Assembly: GCF_016901015.1 (NCBI RefSeq) | Contig: NZ_JAFEUP010000002.1 | Coordinates: forward strand, 434,001 to 498,000 | Length of the DNA stretch: 64,000 bases | Direction: 5' to 3' | DNA from: Zestomonas insulae | Lineage (GTDB): Bacteria; Pseudomonadota; Gammaproteobacteria; Pseudomonadales; Pseudomonadaceae | Part shown: positions 22,945 through 31,412 of the stretch, piece after piece | Numbering within the stretch: position 1 is the stretch's first letter | Layout of the letters: every line of letters starts with the position of its first letter | Translations under genes and position numbers: made by a program | The notes under the pieces: generated by a model | The model's database searches: none | What the model was told of the DNA's origin: nothing | The model's input: only the letters and a program-made list of their open reading frames with translations

Positions 22945-25147
22945 GGCGGGGTTCCGGTTCGGGTGGCGAGGGCAGTGGCGCCGGCGCGGCCGGCAGCGGC
23001 GGCAGCGGCGATTGCGGATCGAGCAGCGACGAGCGGATGAAGTGCAGGTAGCTCAGCACCCGGCGGATCGGCGCGCGCTCGAAATGCAGCTCATAGGGTT
23101 CGGCCGCCGCCTGCGCCGCGGCGATCGACTGTTGCACGGCGCACACCGCGCGCAGCCGGTTGTCCGCCGTCGGCTGGGTGAACAGGCGCACCAGGGCGCG
23201 GCCGAGCGCGCGGTTGGCCTGGCGCCACGGGGTGTCGGCGGCGTACGCCGGCGTGTGGGGCAGATCGGCCTGGTCGCGGCGCAGTTCGATCACCGCGTGG
23301 CCGACTTCGAGGACCAGGAACATCCAGCGCAGCAGGTTGCGCTGCACCTCGGGGTTGGACGCCGCCAGGCCGTAGGCCTGCACCACCAGGTCGCGGGTGC
23401 CGCTCTCGAAGCCGGTGACCAGGTTGTGCATCGGCCCGCTGACCGCGTAGCGAATGCGCAGGCGCAGGTCGCGCTCCAGGCGCCGCCACATCCACGGCGC
23501 GTTGGGCGGCAGGACCACGGCGATTACCGCGGCGGAGATGATCATCGACAGCAGCATGGCGATGTAGGTGTTGAACAGCCCGGCCGGGTCGAACACTGTG
23601 TGGTTGGCCGGCAGCGAGCCGACGCAGAAGAAGATCAGCAGGCCGGGGCCGACCCCGGCCCAGCGCGGCCGGGTGCTGAGGAAGGCGCCGAGGGCGAAGA
23701 CCGGCGCCATGACCAGGCAGAGCAGCACGAAGCCGTCGATCCGCGGCAGCACGAACAGGCCGATGAAGATGCCGAAGATCGCCGCCAGCGCGGTGCCCTG
23801 GGCCATCTGCATGGCGGTGCGCGGCGGGTTCGGCGAGGACGACACCAGCGCCATGATCGCCACCGCATTGAGGGCGAACATGCCGCCGCTGGGCCAGGCG
23901 CTGTAGATCCAGAACGCGCCGAACAGCAAGATCACCAGGGCTGCGCGCAGGCCGGACACCGCGGCGGCGAGCGGGTTGGCCTTGGTGGTGAACTCCTGTT
24001 CCCACTGCTCGCGCTCGTGGTGGTGGGCGCCGAGCGAGGCGTGGGTCTGCGCGTAGTTGTAGAGGTCGTCGACCAGCCGGTAGAGCAGCTCGGCGGCGCT
24101 GTCGAAGTCCAGCAGGGTGTCGGCGGACACGTCGCCGAGCTCGCGGCGCGCGCTGCGGATGCGGCTGCGCAGGTCGTCGCGCAGGCCGCCTAGGTGCTGT
24201 GCCAGGCGCTCGGCATCGGGCACCGTCAGCGGTCGCTCGCTTAGCGGCACGAGCAGCGCCTCGAGCGGCTCGACGCAAGGCCGCAGCTTGGCCAGCAGCA
24301 GCTCCTGGCCGTGGGTGCGCAGGCGCTCGCGCAACTGGTGCAGGGCGTGGAAGCGCGTGGTCAGGGTCATGAACTCGCTGTTCAGGCGCGCCAGGCGGCG
24401 GCTGCGCAGGCGGGTGTGCGGGTCTTCGAAGGCGCCGGCGGTGCGCATCGCTTCCAGGCCGACCGCCTCGCTGGCGAAGCGCACGTTGCCGGCGACGAAG
24501 GCGCGCCGATCGAGCTTCAGGTTGAGGCTGTCGAACATGAAGGCGACGAAGGTCCCGAAGCGCACGTACAGCGCGTTGCGCAGCGCCGCGGTGGTGGTCT
24601 GCGGCAGTAGCACGGCGCTGATCAGGGTGGCGCAGCCGATGCCCAGGCTGATTTCCATGACCCGCCAGATCGCCTGCATGAACGCGGTTTCCGGGTGGGT
24701 GGTGGCCGGTACGCCGATCAGCGTGGCGGTGTAGCCGGCGAGCACGCAGGCGTAGGCGCGGAAGTCGCGGTAGCGCGCGGCGCCGGCGGTGCACAGGCCG
24801 ATCCAGATCGCCGCGGTGAGCAGGAACAGCACGCGTTCCTGGGCGAACAGGGCGATCAGCACGATCATCACGCTGAGCCCGATCAGCGTGCCGAGCAGGC
24901 GGTAGAAGCTCTTGGCGAACACCTGGCCGCTTTGTGGCTGCATGACGATGAACACGGTGACGCAGGCGGTGCTCGGCTGCGGCAGCTCCAGGCGCATGGC
25001 TAGCCACATGGTCAGGAACGCGGCGATCAGCACCTTGGCGATGTAGATCCAGGTGGTGCCGTCGGTGCGCGCCCATTCGTAGAACGCCCGGCGCACGGCG
25101 TCGAGGCCGGGCAGGGCGGCGGGCGCGCCGGCGCTCGGCTTACTCAT
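22934..25147 (-). CDS. FUSC-family inner membrane efflux protein (AaeB-like)
   Basis: 737-residue membrane protein with the two-block FUSC architecture: about six hydrophobic segments near residues 30-190 (LIAAFLTMWLAMRLELPQPS, VTVFIVMQPQSGQVFAKSFY), a long cytosolic helical region (about 200-380), a second membrane block (about 400-530; FWIYSAWPSGGMFALNAVAI, then GLLIFFCVGSLP) and a C-terminal cytosolic tail ending in a proline-rich stretch. AaeB/FusC pumps export aromatic acids or fusaric-acid-like compounds. The ATG at 25147 overlaps the stop of the outer membrane factor gene by 8 bp. It is the core pump of this operon. Confidence 0.93.
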   Translation of the reverse strand: MSKPSAGAPAALPGLDAVRRAFYEWARTDGTTWIYIAKVLIAAFLTMWLAMRLELPQPSTACVTVFIVMQPQSGQVFAKSFYRLLGTLIGLSVMIVLIALFAQERVLFLLTAAIWIGLCTAGAARYRDFRAYACVLAGYTATLIGVPATTHPETAFMQAIWRVMEISLGIGCATLISAVLLPQTTTAALRNALYVRFGTFVAFMFDSLNLKLDRRAFVAGNVRFASEAVGLEAMRTAGAFEDPHTRLRSRRLARLNSEFMTLTTRFHALHQLRERLRTHGQELLLAKLRPCVEPLEALLVPLSERPLTVPDAERLAQHLGGLRDDLRSRIRSARRELGDVSADTLLDFDSAAELLYRLVDDLYNYAQTHASLGAHHHEREQWEQEFTTKANPLAAAVSGLRAALVILLFGAFWIYSAWPSGGMFALNAVAIMALVSSSPNPPRTAMQMAQGTALAAIFGIFIGLFVLPRIDGFVLLCLVMAPVFALGAFLSTRPRWAGVGPGLLIFFCVGSLPANHTVFDPAGLFNTYIAMLLSMIISAAVIAVVLPPNAPWMWRRLERDLRLRIRYAVSGPMHNLVTGFESGTRDLVVQAYGLAASNPEVQRNLLRWMFLVLEVGHAVIELRRDQADLPHTPAYAADTPWRQANRALGRALVRLFTQPTADNRLRAVCAVQQSIAAAQAAAEPYELHFERAPIRRVLSYLHFIRSSLLDPQSPLPPLPAAPAPLPSPPEPEPRHAA

Positions 25148-26648
25148 CGACGGGCGCCTTGACCCGCACGGTTTCCGGCGCAAGGGCCTCGGGTTTGGGG
25201 TTGTCGCCCTGATCGATCAGGCCACCGCCAAGTGCCACCAGCAGATCGGCATGCACGGCCAGGCGGGTGGCGGCGACCTTCTGTTCGGTGAGCTGCTGCT
25301 GGAACAGGCTGGTCTGCGCCTGCAGCACGTTGAGGTAGTCGGTCAGTCCGCCCTCGTATGCTTCCTTGGCCAACTGGTAGGCGGTGCTTGCCGCTTGCAC
25401 CGATTGCGCGGCGAAGGTCGCCTGCTGGTCGGCGGAGTGCATGCGGATCAGTTGGTCGGAGATGTCCTTGAGGCCGTTCACCAGGGTCTGGTTGTACTGC
25501 GCAACCGCTGCGTCGTAGGCCGCCGCGGATTCGCCCAGCTCGCCGCGCAGGCGGCCGCCATCGAAGATCGGCAGGGTCACCGCCGGGCCGACCGAGTAGT
25601 TGAATTTGCTCTTGGTCAGGTACTCGAGCATGCCGCCGCCGACGGCGTTGAAGCCGATGCTGGCCATCAGGTCGACGTTCGGATAGAAGCCGGCGCGCGC
25701 CACGTCCACGCCCTTGGCCAGTGCGGCGACCCTCCAGCGGCTGGCGACCACGTCCGGGCGGCGGCCGAGCAGTTCGGCCGGCACCTGCGAGGGCAGGCCG
25801 GCGGCCGCGGCGAGCTTCAGCTGTGGCCGGCGAAGGCTTGCCCCGGCGCCTGGGCCTTTGCCGGCGAGGGCAGACAGGCGGTTGCGGTTGAGGGCGATGG
25901 CCTCTTCCAGTGAGTCGATCTTGCGCCGGGTTTCCGGGATCGGCACCTGCGCCTGGCTGACCTCGAAATCGGTGCCGATACCGCCGCGCAGACGGCGCTG
26001 CGCCAGTTCGAGCATTTCCTGCTGCTGCTTGAGCATCGAGTGGCCGATGTCCAGCTCGGCGTACTGCAGCGACAGCATCACGTAGGTGCGCACGATGTTG
26101 CTTTCCAGCTCCAACTGCGCCACCCGCGCCTCGGCGGCGGCCATGTAGGCGACATTGCGGGCCCGCTCGCTGTCGCTGCGATCGCGGCCCCAGAGGTCGA
26201 GGGCATAGCTGAGGCCGAGCGTGGCCTCGTTGTTCCAGGTGGTGGTGTCAGCCAGTTCGCCAGGGCCGTAGAAGAAGTCGGTCGGCCACTTGTGGCGCTG
26301 CAGTTTGACCTCGGCGTTGACCTGCGGGGCTTCGGCGGCTTCTGCCGCGCCGGCCAGCGCCATCGCCTGGCGGATGCGCGCCGAGGCTTCGGCGAGCGAC
26401 GGGCTGTTGTCCAGCGCGGTGGCGATCCAGGCGTCCAGCTGCGGGTCGCCGTATACGCTCCACCAGCGCTCCTGCGGCCAGCCGGCGTCGCGGTTGGCGG
26501 CCTGGATAGCGCTGTCGGTGGCCAGCGTTGCGGGGTCCAGGTGGCCTTGGTGCGGGGCAATCCCACCCGTGCTGACACAGCCGGCGATTATTGAAAAAAT
26601 GGCAAAGGACCCGAGGCAGATCAGTCCGTTCTTCAGTTTTCGCGACAC
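25140..26648 (-). CDS. NodT/OprM-family outer membrane efflux lipoprotein
   Basis: 502-residue outer membrane channel. A lipoprotein signal is followed by lipobox IIAGC with Cys24, then two repeated OEP domains (about 60-260 and 280-480). Typical motifs are WWSVYGDPQLDAWIATALDNSPSL, LSYALDLWGRDRS, LGRRPDVVASRWRVAAL, and GPAVTLPIFDGGRLRGEL with YEGGLTDYLNVLQAQ at the end. The GTG at 26648 was chosen because it places the lipoprotein signal at the N-terminus; upstream starts add 60 residues without signal-peptide character. It is first gene of the efflux operon and lies opposite a LysR gene across 182 bp. Confidence 0.9.
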   Translation of the reverse strand: MSRKLKNGLICLGSFAIFSIIAGCVSTGGIAPHQGHLDPATLATDSAIQAANRDAGWPQERWWSVYGDPQLDAWIATALDNSPSLAEASARIRQAMALAGAAEAAEAPQVNAEVKLQRHKWPTDFFYGPGELADTTTWNNEATLGLSYALDLWGRDRSDSERARNVAYMAAAEARVAQLELESNIVRTYVMLSLQYAELDIGHSMLKQQQEMLELAQRRLRGGIGTDFEVSQAQVPIPETRRKIDSLEEAIALNRNRLSALAGKGPGAGASLRRPQLKLAAAAGLPSQVPAELLGRRPDVVASRWRVAALAKGVDVARAGFYPNVDLMASIGFNAVGGGMLEYLTKSKFNYSVGPAVTLPIFDGGRLRGELGESAAAYDAAVAQYNQTLVNGLKDISDQLIRMHSADQQATFAAQSVQAASTAYQLAKEAYEGGLTDYLNVLQAQTSLFQQQLTEQKVAATRLAVHADLLVALGGGLIDQGDNPKPEALAPETVRVKAPVDE

Positions 26649-26830
26649 GCGGAGGTCTCTGGAGAGGAGTGGGGGTGCCGCGAGAATAGTGGCGGCTACC
26701 GGCAGATTGTAAGAACTCGAACGGGTCGGCATAAGCAGGGCGTTTTGCGAATCTTTATTGTCGAATTTGTAAAAATACCCGGGGATTGCTGTGCCAGAAT
26801 CGCCGCTTATGTTCCCTGGAGAGGCCAATC

Positions 26831-27772
26831 ATGGACACTCTGCAAGCCATGCGCGCTTTTGTCAGCGTAGCGGAAACCGGCAGTTTCACGGCCGCGGCCA
26901 AGCAGTTGGACACCACGGTGGCGCAGGTGTCGCGCGGTATCGCCGCGCTCGAAGCGCGGCTGCGCGCGCGTCTGCTGAACCGCACCACGCGACGTCTGGC
27001 GCTGACCGAAGTCGGCGAGCGCTACCTGCAGCGCTGCGAGCAGATCATTGCCTATATCGATGACGCCGAAGCCGAGGCCGGCGATGCCCACGCGCGGCCG
27101 GCGGGGCGCTTGCGCGTGCATTCGATGACCGGCATCGGTCAGCACTACGTGATCCGCGCCATCGCCGAGTACCGCAAGCAATACCCCGAGGTGTCGGTCG
27201 AGCTGACCATGGCCAACCGCATGCCCGACCTGCTCGACGAGGGTTTCGATGTCGCGGTGGTGGTGGCCAACGAGCTGCCCGATTCCGGCCTGGTGTCGCG
27301 GCAGATCGGCCAGACCTACAGCGTGCTGTGCGCCTCGCCGTCCTACCTGGCCGAACGCGGCACGCCCAAGCACCTGCAGGACCTCAACCAGCACGACTGC
27401 CTGCGCCTGCTCAGTCCGGTGATGGCGCTGGACAAGTGGCTGTTCGACGGCCCTTACGGTCAGGAGATGCTCAGCCTCGGCAACTCGCCGTTTCAGGTCA
27501 ACGTCGGCGACGGCATGACCGAGGCGATCCGCTGCGGCATGGGCATCGGCGTGCTGCCGGTGTATTCGGCGGTCGACGGGCTGCGCGACGGCAGCATGCT
27601 CCGCGTGCTGCCGCACTACCGCCTGCAGCGCCTTAACGTCTATGCGCTGTACGCCTCGCGGCAGTACCTGGATGCGAAGATCAAGACCTGGGTGGAATTC
27701 CTCCACGAGCGTCTGCCGGCGGCGCTGACTGCGGAAGAGGCCATCGTGCGGGGCGGCGCGGAGCTGCGGTAG
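26831..27772 (+). CDS. LysR-family regulator, probable controller of the efflux operon
   Basis: 313-residue LTTR. The HTH lies in the first 60 residues (MDTLQAMRAFVSVAETGSFT, KQLDTTVAQVSRGIAALEARLRARLLNRTTR), followed by the effector domain (RLRVHSMTGIGQHYVIRAIA, VSVELTMANRMPDLLDEGFDVAVV). GGAGAGG precedes the ATG. It is divergent from the OprM/FUSC/DUF1656/HlyD operon, the classic layout for an aromatic-acid-responsive activator such as AaeR. The shared gap is conspicuously AT-rich at 26745-26785 and carries a direct repeat of CGAAT. Effector not predictable. Confidence 0.92.
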   Translation: MDTLQAMRAFVSVAETGSFTAAAKQLDTTVAQVSRGIAALEARLRARLLNRTTRRLALTEVGERYLQRCEQIIAYIDDAEAEAGDAHARPAGRLRVHSMTGIGQHYVIRAIAEYRKQYPEVSVELTMANRMPDLLDEGFDVAVVVANELPDSGLVSRQIGQTYSVLCASPSYLAERGTPKHLQDLNQHDCLRLLSPVMALDKWLFDGPYGQEMLSLGNSPFQVNVGDGMTEAIRCGMGIGVLPVYSAVDGLRDGSMLRVLPHYRLQRLNVYALYASRQYLDAKIKTWVEFLHERLPAALTAEEAIVRGGAELR

Positions 27773-27854
27773 ACGCTGGGCAATTCTCCTGCATACTGCT
27801 GGAACTGGCGCGCCAGTCGTAGCGCGTGCCTGCCAGGCAATGAACGAGGACGGT

Positions 27855-28562
27855 ATGGCTTCCAAGATTCGGATCGGCATCGTTGATGATCACCCGCTGC
27901 TGCGTCAGGGCGTCGCCTCGACCTTGGCCCGCGTCAGGGGCTTCGAAGTGGTCGAGCAGGGTGGTTGTGCAGAGGACGCGCAGGCCATCGCCGAGCGACA
28001 GCAGCCCGACGTGCTGCTGATGGACGTGAACATGCCTGGCGATACCTTCGCCGCGGTGCGCGCGATTGCCGAGGCGCAGCCGCAGGTGCGCATCCTCATG
28101 CTGACCGTGTCGGAATCCGAAGACGACGTGTACGCCGCGCTGGAGTCGGGCGCCCACGGCTATGTGCTGAAGGGCGTCAGCGGTCCGGAGCTGGTGCAGG
28201 CGGTGCGCAACGTCGCCGAGGGCGAGCAGTTCATCACCCCGCAGATTGCCGATCGCCTGCTCAACAGCCTGAGCCGCGCGGCGGAGGACGGCGCCCGTCA
28301 GGTCGAGCTGACCCCGCGCGAGGAAGAAGTGATCCGCGAGGTGGCGCAGGGCCTGACCAATCGCGAGGTGGCGGAGAAATTCGGCCTCAGCGAGAAGACC
28401 GTCAAGCACCACATGGGCAGCGTGATGGCCAAGCTGCATGCGCGCAATCGCGTCGAAGCGGTCACCGCGGTGCGCCAGCACTGGGCCAATCAGCGCGCGG
28501 CGAGCGTTGGCGGGCTGATCGCCGGCAGCGACGCGGCCGACGGTGACGAGCGCGAGCGCTGA
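27855..28562 (+). CDS. NarL/LuxR-type response regulator
   Basis: 235-residue two-component regulator. The receiver domain (about 5-125) has the acidic pocket Asp11-Asp12, phosphoacceptor Asp57 (LLMDVNMPG), Thr84 and Lys106 (YVLKG). A LuxR-type HTH follows (about 163-214: TPREEEVIREVAQGLTNREV, FGLSEKTVKHHMGSVMAKL). A short disordered acidic tail ends the protein. Start ATG 27855 is chosen for its GAGGA at 5-base spacing; ATG 27840 is in frame but weaker. The histidine kinase on the opposite strand ends exactly where this gene ends, so the likely partner is encoded tail to tail. Target genes unknown. Confidence 0.92.
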   Translation: MASKIRIGIVDDHPLLRQGVASTLARVRGFEVVEQGGCAEDAQAIAERQQPDVLLMDVNMPGDTFAAVRAIAEAQPQVRILMLTVSESEDDVYAALESGAHGYVLKGVSGPELVQAVRNVAEGEQFITPQIADRLLNSLSRAAEDGARQVELTPREEEVIREVAQGLTNREVAEKFGLSEKTVKHHMGSVMAKLHARNRVEAVTAVRQHWANQRAASVGGLIAGSDAADGDERER

Positions 28563-30002
28563 TCAGACCTCGAACTGCACGCTGACCCGGGTGCCCTTGC
28601 CCGGGCTGCTGTCGACCTTGAACGACCCACCCAATGACTCAATGCGATAACGCATGCCGGCCAGCCCGAGCGGCGAGCGCCCGCGCGTGCCGTTGATCGG
28701 CGTGTCCGGGTCGAAGCCCGGGCCGCTGTCGCACACCTCGACGGTCAGCAGGCCGTTGCTGCAGCGCGCACTGACCCGCTGACCCTGCCCATCGGCATGC
28801 CGGAAGGCATTGTTCAGCGACTCCTCGACGAAGCGGTACAGGGCGATCTTGTGCAGCGGCGGCATCTGTTCCGGCAGGTCGGCGATATCCAGCAGCACCT
28901 GGCTCTGCGTGCGCTGCTGGTGGCGATGCGCGGCGAGGATCAGCTCGTCGGTCAGCGACAGGTCGTTGAGCTCCGGCAGCGCCAGGCCACTGGACAGGTT
29001 GCGCACCTGGCGCAGCGCATCCTTGGCGGCGCCGCGAATGGTTTCCAGAGCGTCGTCGCCGTCGAGCTCCGCCGCCGGCTGCGGTTGCGGGCGCCACTCG
29101 CTGAGTTCGTCGAGGCGCAGCAGGATCAGGGTCAGCAGCTGCGCCGGGCCATCATGCAGGTCGGCGCCGAGGCGCCGCTGGGTCAGCTCGCCGATGCGCG
29201 CGAATTCGTGGTTGGCGGCGGTGATTTTCTGCTGCAGCGAGGCGTTCTGCCGGTGCAGTTGTTCCTGCTCCTGCATCTGCTTGCGCAGCGCCACTTGCTG
29301 GCGGTCGATGATCAGGTCGCCGCGGCGCACGATGTAGAACAGCAGGAGCAGCATCGCCAGGGTCGCCGCGCTGATCACGGCCCAGACTTCCTGTTGCAGG
29401 GTTTCGATTTCGTGTTTCTGCTCATAGAACTCGCCGACGGCGAGGACGCGGTCGGTGTCGAACTGGCGCAGCGGCGCGTAGGTCTCGTAGAGCGGCTGGT
29501 CGAAGTCCTCTTCGAAGTGGTTCTCGTCGTCGCCGAGTGGCGTGAGGCGCGTGACGATTTCGCCGCGCATGGCGCGCGCCACTTCTTCATGCGGGAAGGT
29601 TTGGTTGAGCTGGCTCTTGTCGTTGCTGTAGAGAATCCGCGCGTCGGCGCTCCAGATCTTCACCGAGACGATGTGTTTGCTCAGCGAGGTGCTGTTATGC
29701 AGGCGATCGATGCCGTGCACGCTGGCCGGCGACAGCTCGTTGTCGGTGGCCAGTTCCTGCACATAGGGTTCGAGGAAGGCTTCCATGTACAGCGCCGCCG
29801 CTTCCCCGGCGCTGGCCGCCGCCGCGTGTTCGATGCGCGTGCCGACCAGGTGGCCGACGAAGGCCATGGTCACGCCGAGGATCAGGGTGGCGGCGACGAC
29901 GAAGTGCACGGAACGGCTGCGCCGCAGCGCCTGCCACAGGGTGCTACGCGAGGGGAGTGCATCGTCGGGCTGAGCGGGGGGGAAACTGAGCTCGCGGGAC
30001 AT
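28563..30002 (-). CDS. Sensor histidine kinase (HisKA_3 type)
   Basis: 479-residue inner membrane kinase: TM1 about 33-54, periplasmic sensor region about 55-205 (unrecognised fold), TM2 about 206-226, coiled-coil linker (DRQQVALRKQMQEQEQLHRQ), HisKA_3 box LGADLHDGPAQLL with the phosphoacceptor His283, and an HATPase_c domain with EESLNNAFRHA (N box), DSGPGFD (G1) and GLAGMRYRIESLGG (G2). This is the NarX/DegS class, matching the NarL-type regulator next door. Start 30002 is preferred to 30035 for its AGGA element. Its TGA is directly adjacent to the regulator's TGA (TGATCA), so the two mRNAs can base-pair at their ends if they extend. Confidence 0.92.
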   Translation of the reverse strand: MSRELSFPPAQPDDALPSRSTLWQALRRSRSVHFVVAATLILGVTMAFVGHLVGTRIEHAAAASAGEAAALYMEAFLEPYVQELATDNELSPASVHGIDRLHNSTSLSKHIVSVKIWSADARILYSNDKSQLNQTFPHEEVARAMRGEIVTRLTPLGDDENHFEEDFDQPLYETYAPLRQFDTDRVLAVGEFYEQKHEIETLQQEVWAVISAATLAMLLLLFYIVRRGDLIIDRQQVALRKQMQEQEQLHRQNASLQQKITAANHEFARIGELTQRRLGADLHDGPAQLLTLILLRLDELSEWRPQPQPAAELDGDDALETIRGAAKDALRQVRNLSSGLALPELNDLSLTDELILAAHRHQQRTQSQVLLDIADLPEQMPPLHKIALYRFVEESLNNAFRHADGQGQRVSARCSNGLLTVEVCDSGPGFDPDTPINGTRGRSPLGLAGMRYRIESLGGSFKVDSSPGKGTRVSVQFEV

Positions 30003-30325
30003 CGCGCGATTCCTGGCGGGGACGATGCCATTCAAGATAGTGCAAAGGGCACCCGAAAGGCTTCAACAGAAATCGTCCTGGCGCCGCGGACAGGACAAGG
30101 CCCACGCGCCGGAGCACGGGAAAGCGCTTGTGCTCTGCGTCTTTTCCGAGTCGGCGGATGGGCCTCGATGGGGTGCTGGTCCGTCAGCGCCTTCATTAGT
30201 GCGGCCGGGTTGGTGAAAATTTCGTGAACGCCTTCCGAGTGGCCGGAGGCTGCCGCGCCGTCGGTTCGCCGGGGGCCGGGCGGCTTTGCCATAATGGCGC
30301 CTCGCCCGTTGCTGTTGCCGCCATC
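30003..30325. other. 323-bp divergent gap between the histidine kinase and pseudouridine synthase genes
   Basis: No supportable gene, repeat or terminator seen. A CATAAT hexamer at 30290-30295 could serve as a -10 for the pseudouridine synthase gene, but no matching -35 is present. Confidence 0.5.
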
Positions 30326-31213
30326 ATGCCGACTGCCCCCGCCGTTCGCCCGAGTACCTTGCACCTGCCGTCCGGCGACTGGGCCACTGTGCTGGACTGC
30401 CTGTGCGCGCACTTCCCGGCGATCTCCCGCGAGGTCTGGCTGCAGCGCATGGCGCGCGGCAAGGTGCTCGGTGCGGACGGCCTGCCGATCGATGCACAGC
30501 ATCCCTATAAGGTCGGCCTGCGCGTGCAGTACTTCCGCGAAGTGCCCAACGAGACGCCGATCCCCTTCGTCGAAAGCATCCTGCATGTCGACGAGCACCT
30601 GATCGTCGCCGACAAGCCGCATTTCCTGCCGGTGATGCCGGCCGGCGAGTACGTCGAACAGACCCTGCAGGCGCGCCTGACCCGGCGACTGGGCAATCCG
30701 CACCTGGTGCCGCTGCACCGCATCGACCGGGCGACCGCCGGGCTGGTGCTGTTCTCCGCCAACCCGGACACTCGCGCGCGCTACCAAGCGCTGTTCCGCG
30801 AGCGGCGCATCGACAAGACCTACGAGGCGGTCGCCCCGGCGCTGCCGGAGCTGGACTTCCCGCTGCAGCGCGCCACCCGCCTGGCCGCGGCCGAGCCGTT
30901 CTTTCGCATGCAGGAAGTGGCGGGCGAGGCCAACAGCCTGACTCGCATCGAGGTGCTTGAGCGCCACGCCGAGTGGTGGCGCTATGCGCTGTACCCGGTG
31001 ACCGGCAAGAAGCACCAGTTGCGCGTGCACCTCGCCGCACTGGGTGCGCCGATACGCTACGACGGCTTTTACCCGACGCTCACCGACGCGCCGGAGGCCG
31101 CCGACGACTACAGCCGGCCGCTGCAATTGCTGGCGCGGGCGCTGGCCTTCGACGATCCGCTGACCGGCGAACCCCGGCAGTTCACCAGCCAGCTGCAACT
31201 GCTGCTGCCGTAG
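30326..31213 (+). CDS. RluA-family pseudouridine synthase
   Basis: 295-residue RNA-modifying enzyme that converts uridine to pseudouridine. The catalytic motif is HRIDRATAGLVLFS (about residues 132-145) with the invariant Asp; the family usually has HRLDxxTSG, so the Ala in the ATAG turn is a small variation. Other family features are ADKPHFLPVMPAG and the C-terminal TGKKHQLRVHLAALGAPI block. The 95-residue N-terminus lacks a clear S4 domain. RNA target unknown (23S rRNA or tRNA in relatives). Start ATG 30326 lacks a strong Shine-Dalgarno but fits family length better than the in-frame codon at 30224. Confidence 0.9.
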   Translation: MPTAPAVRPSTLHLPSGDWATVLDCLCAHFPAISREVWLQRMARGKVLGADGLPIDAQHPYKVGLRVQYFREVPNETPIPFVESILHVDEHLIVADKPHFLPVMPAGEYVEQTLQARLTRRLGNPHLVPLHRIDRATAGLVLFSANPDTRARYQALFRERRIDKTYEAVAPALPELDFPLQRATRLAAAEPFFRMQEVAGEANSLTRIEVLERHAEWWRYALYPVTGKKHQLRVHLAALGAPIRYDGFYPTLTDAPEAADDYSRPLQLLARALAFDDPLTGEPRQFTSQLQLLLP

Positions 31214-31284
31214 CCTGGAATGGGGCCGCAAGGGCTCTATTCCGCGACTTTTCCGTTATTTCATTTCGGAGTAAAAAAGTTCCG

Positions 31285-31302
31285 CTGTAACAAAACATTT
31301 AT
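31285..31302 (+). promoter_or_regulatory. Pho-box-like site upstream of the OprP-like porin
   Basis: CTGTAAC-AAAA-CATTTAT has the 7-4-7 architecture of a Pho box and matches CTGTCAT at 5 of 7 and 4 of 7. It lies 111 bp before the porin start in an AT-rich leader. Support comes mainly from the gene's known phosphate control in relatives; the match alone is modest. Confidence 0.4.
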
Positions 31303-31412
31303 ATATCAGCAACCGCGCTGAAATAACCCGCCGCCAAGATTCCCCTCCAACACCAACGGCCCAGATGCCCGCGTGTTTTCTAACGCTAAAGACCAATAGG
31401 GGAATTCCTTCG

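Noticed and set aside
22943..24193. A 416-codon frame antiparallel to the FUSC gene
   Set aside because: Arg/Gln/Gly-rich with no domain; the FUSC frame overlaps its neighbours with correct start/stop coupling.
30290..30295. CATAAT as a promoter for the pseudouridine synthase gene
   Set aside because: No -35 at 16-18 bp; listed only as part of the gap description.
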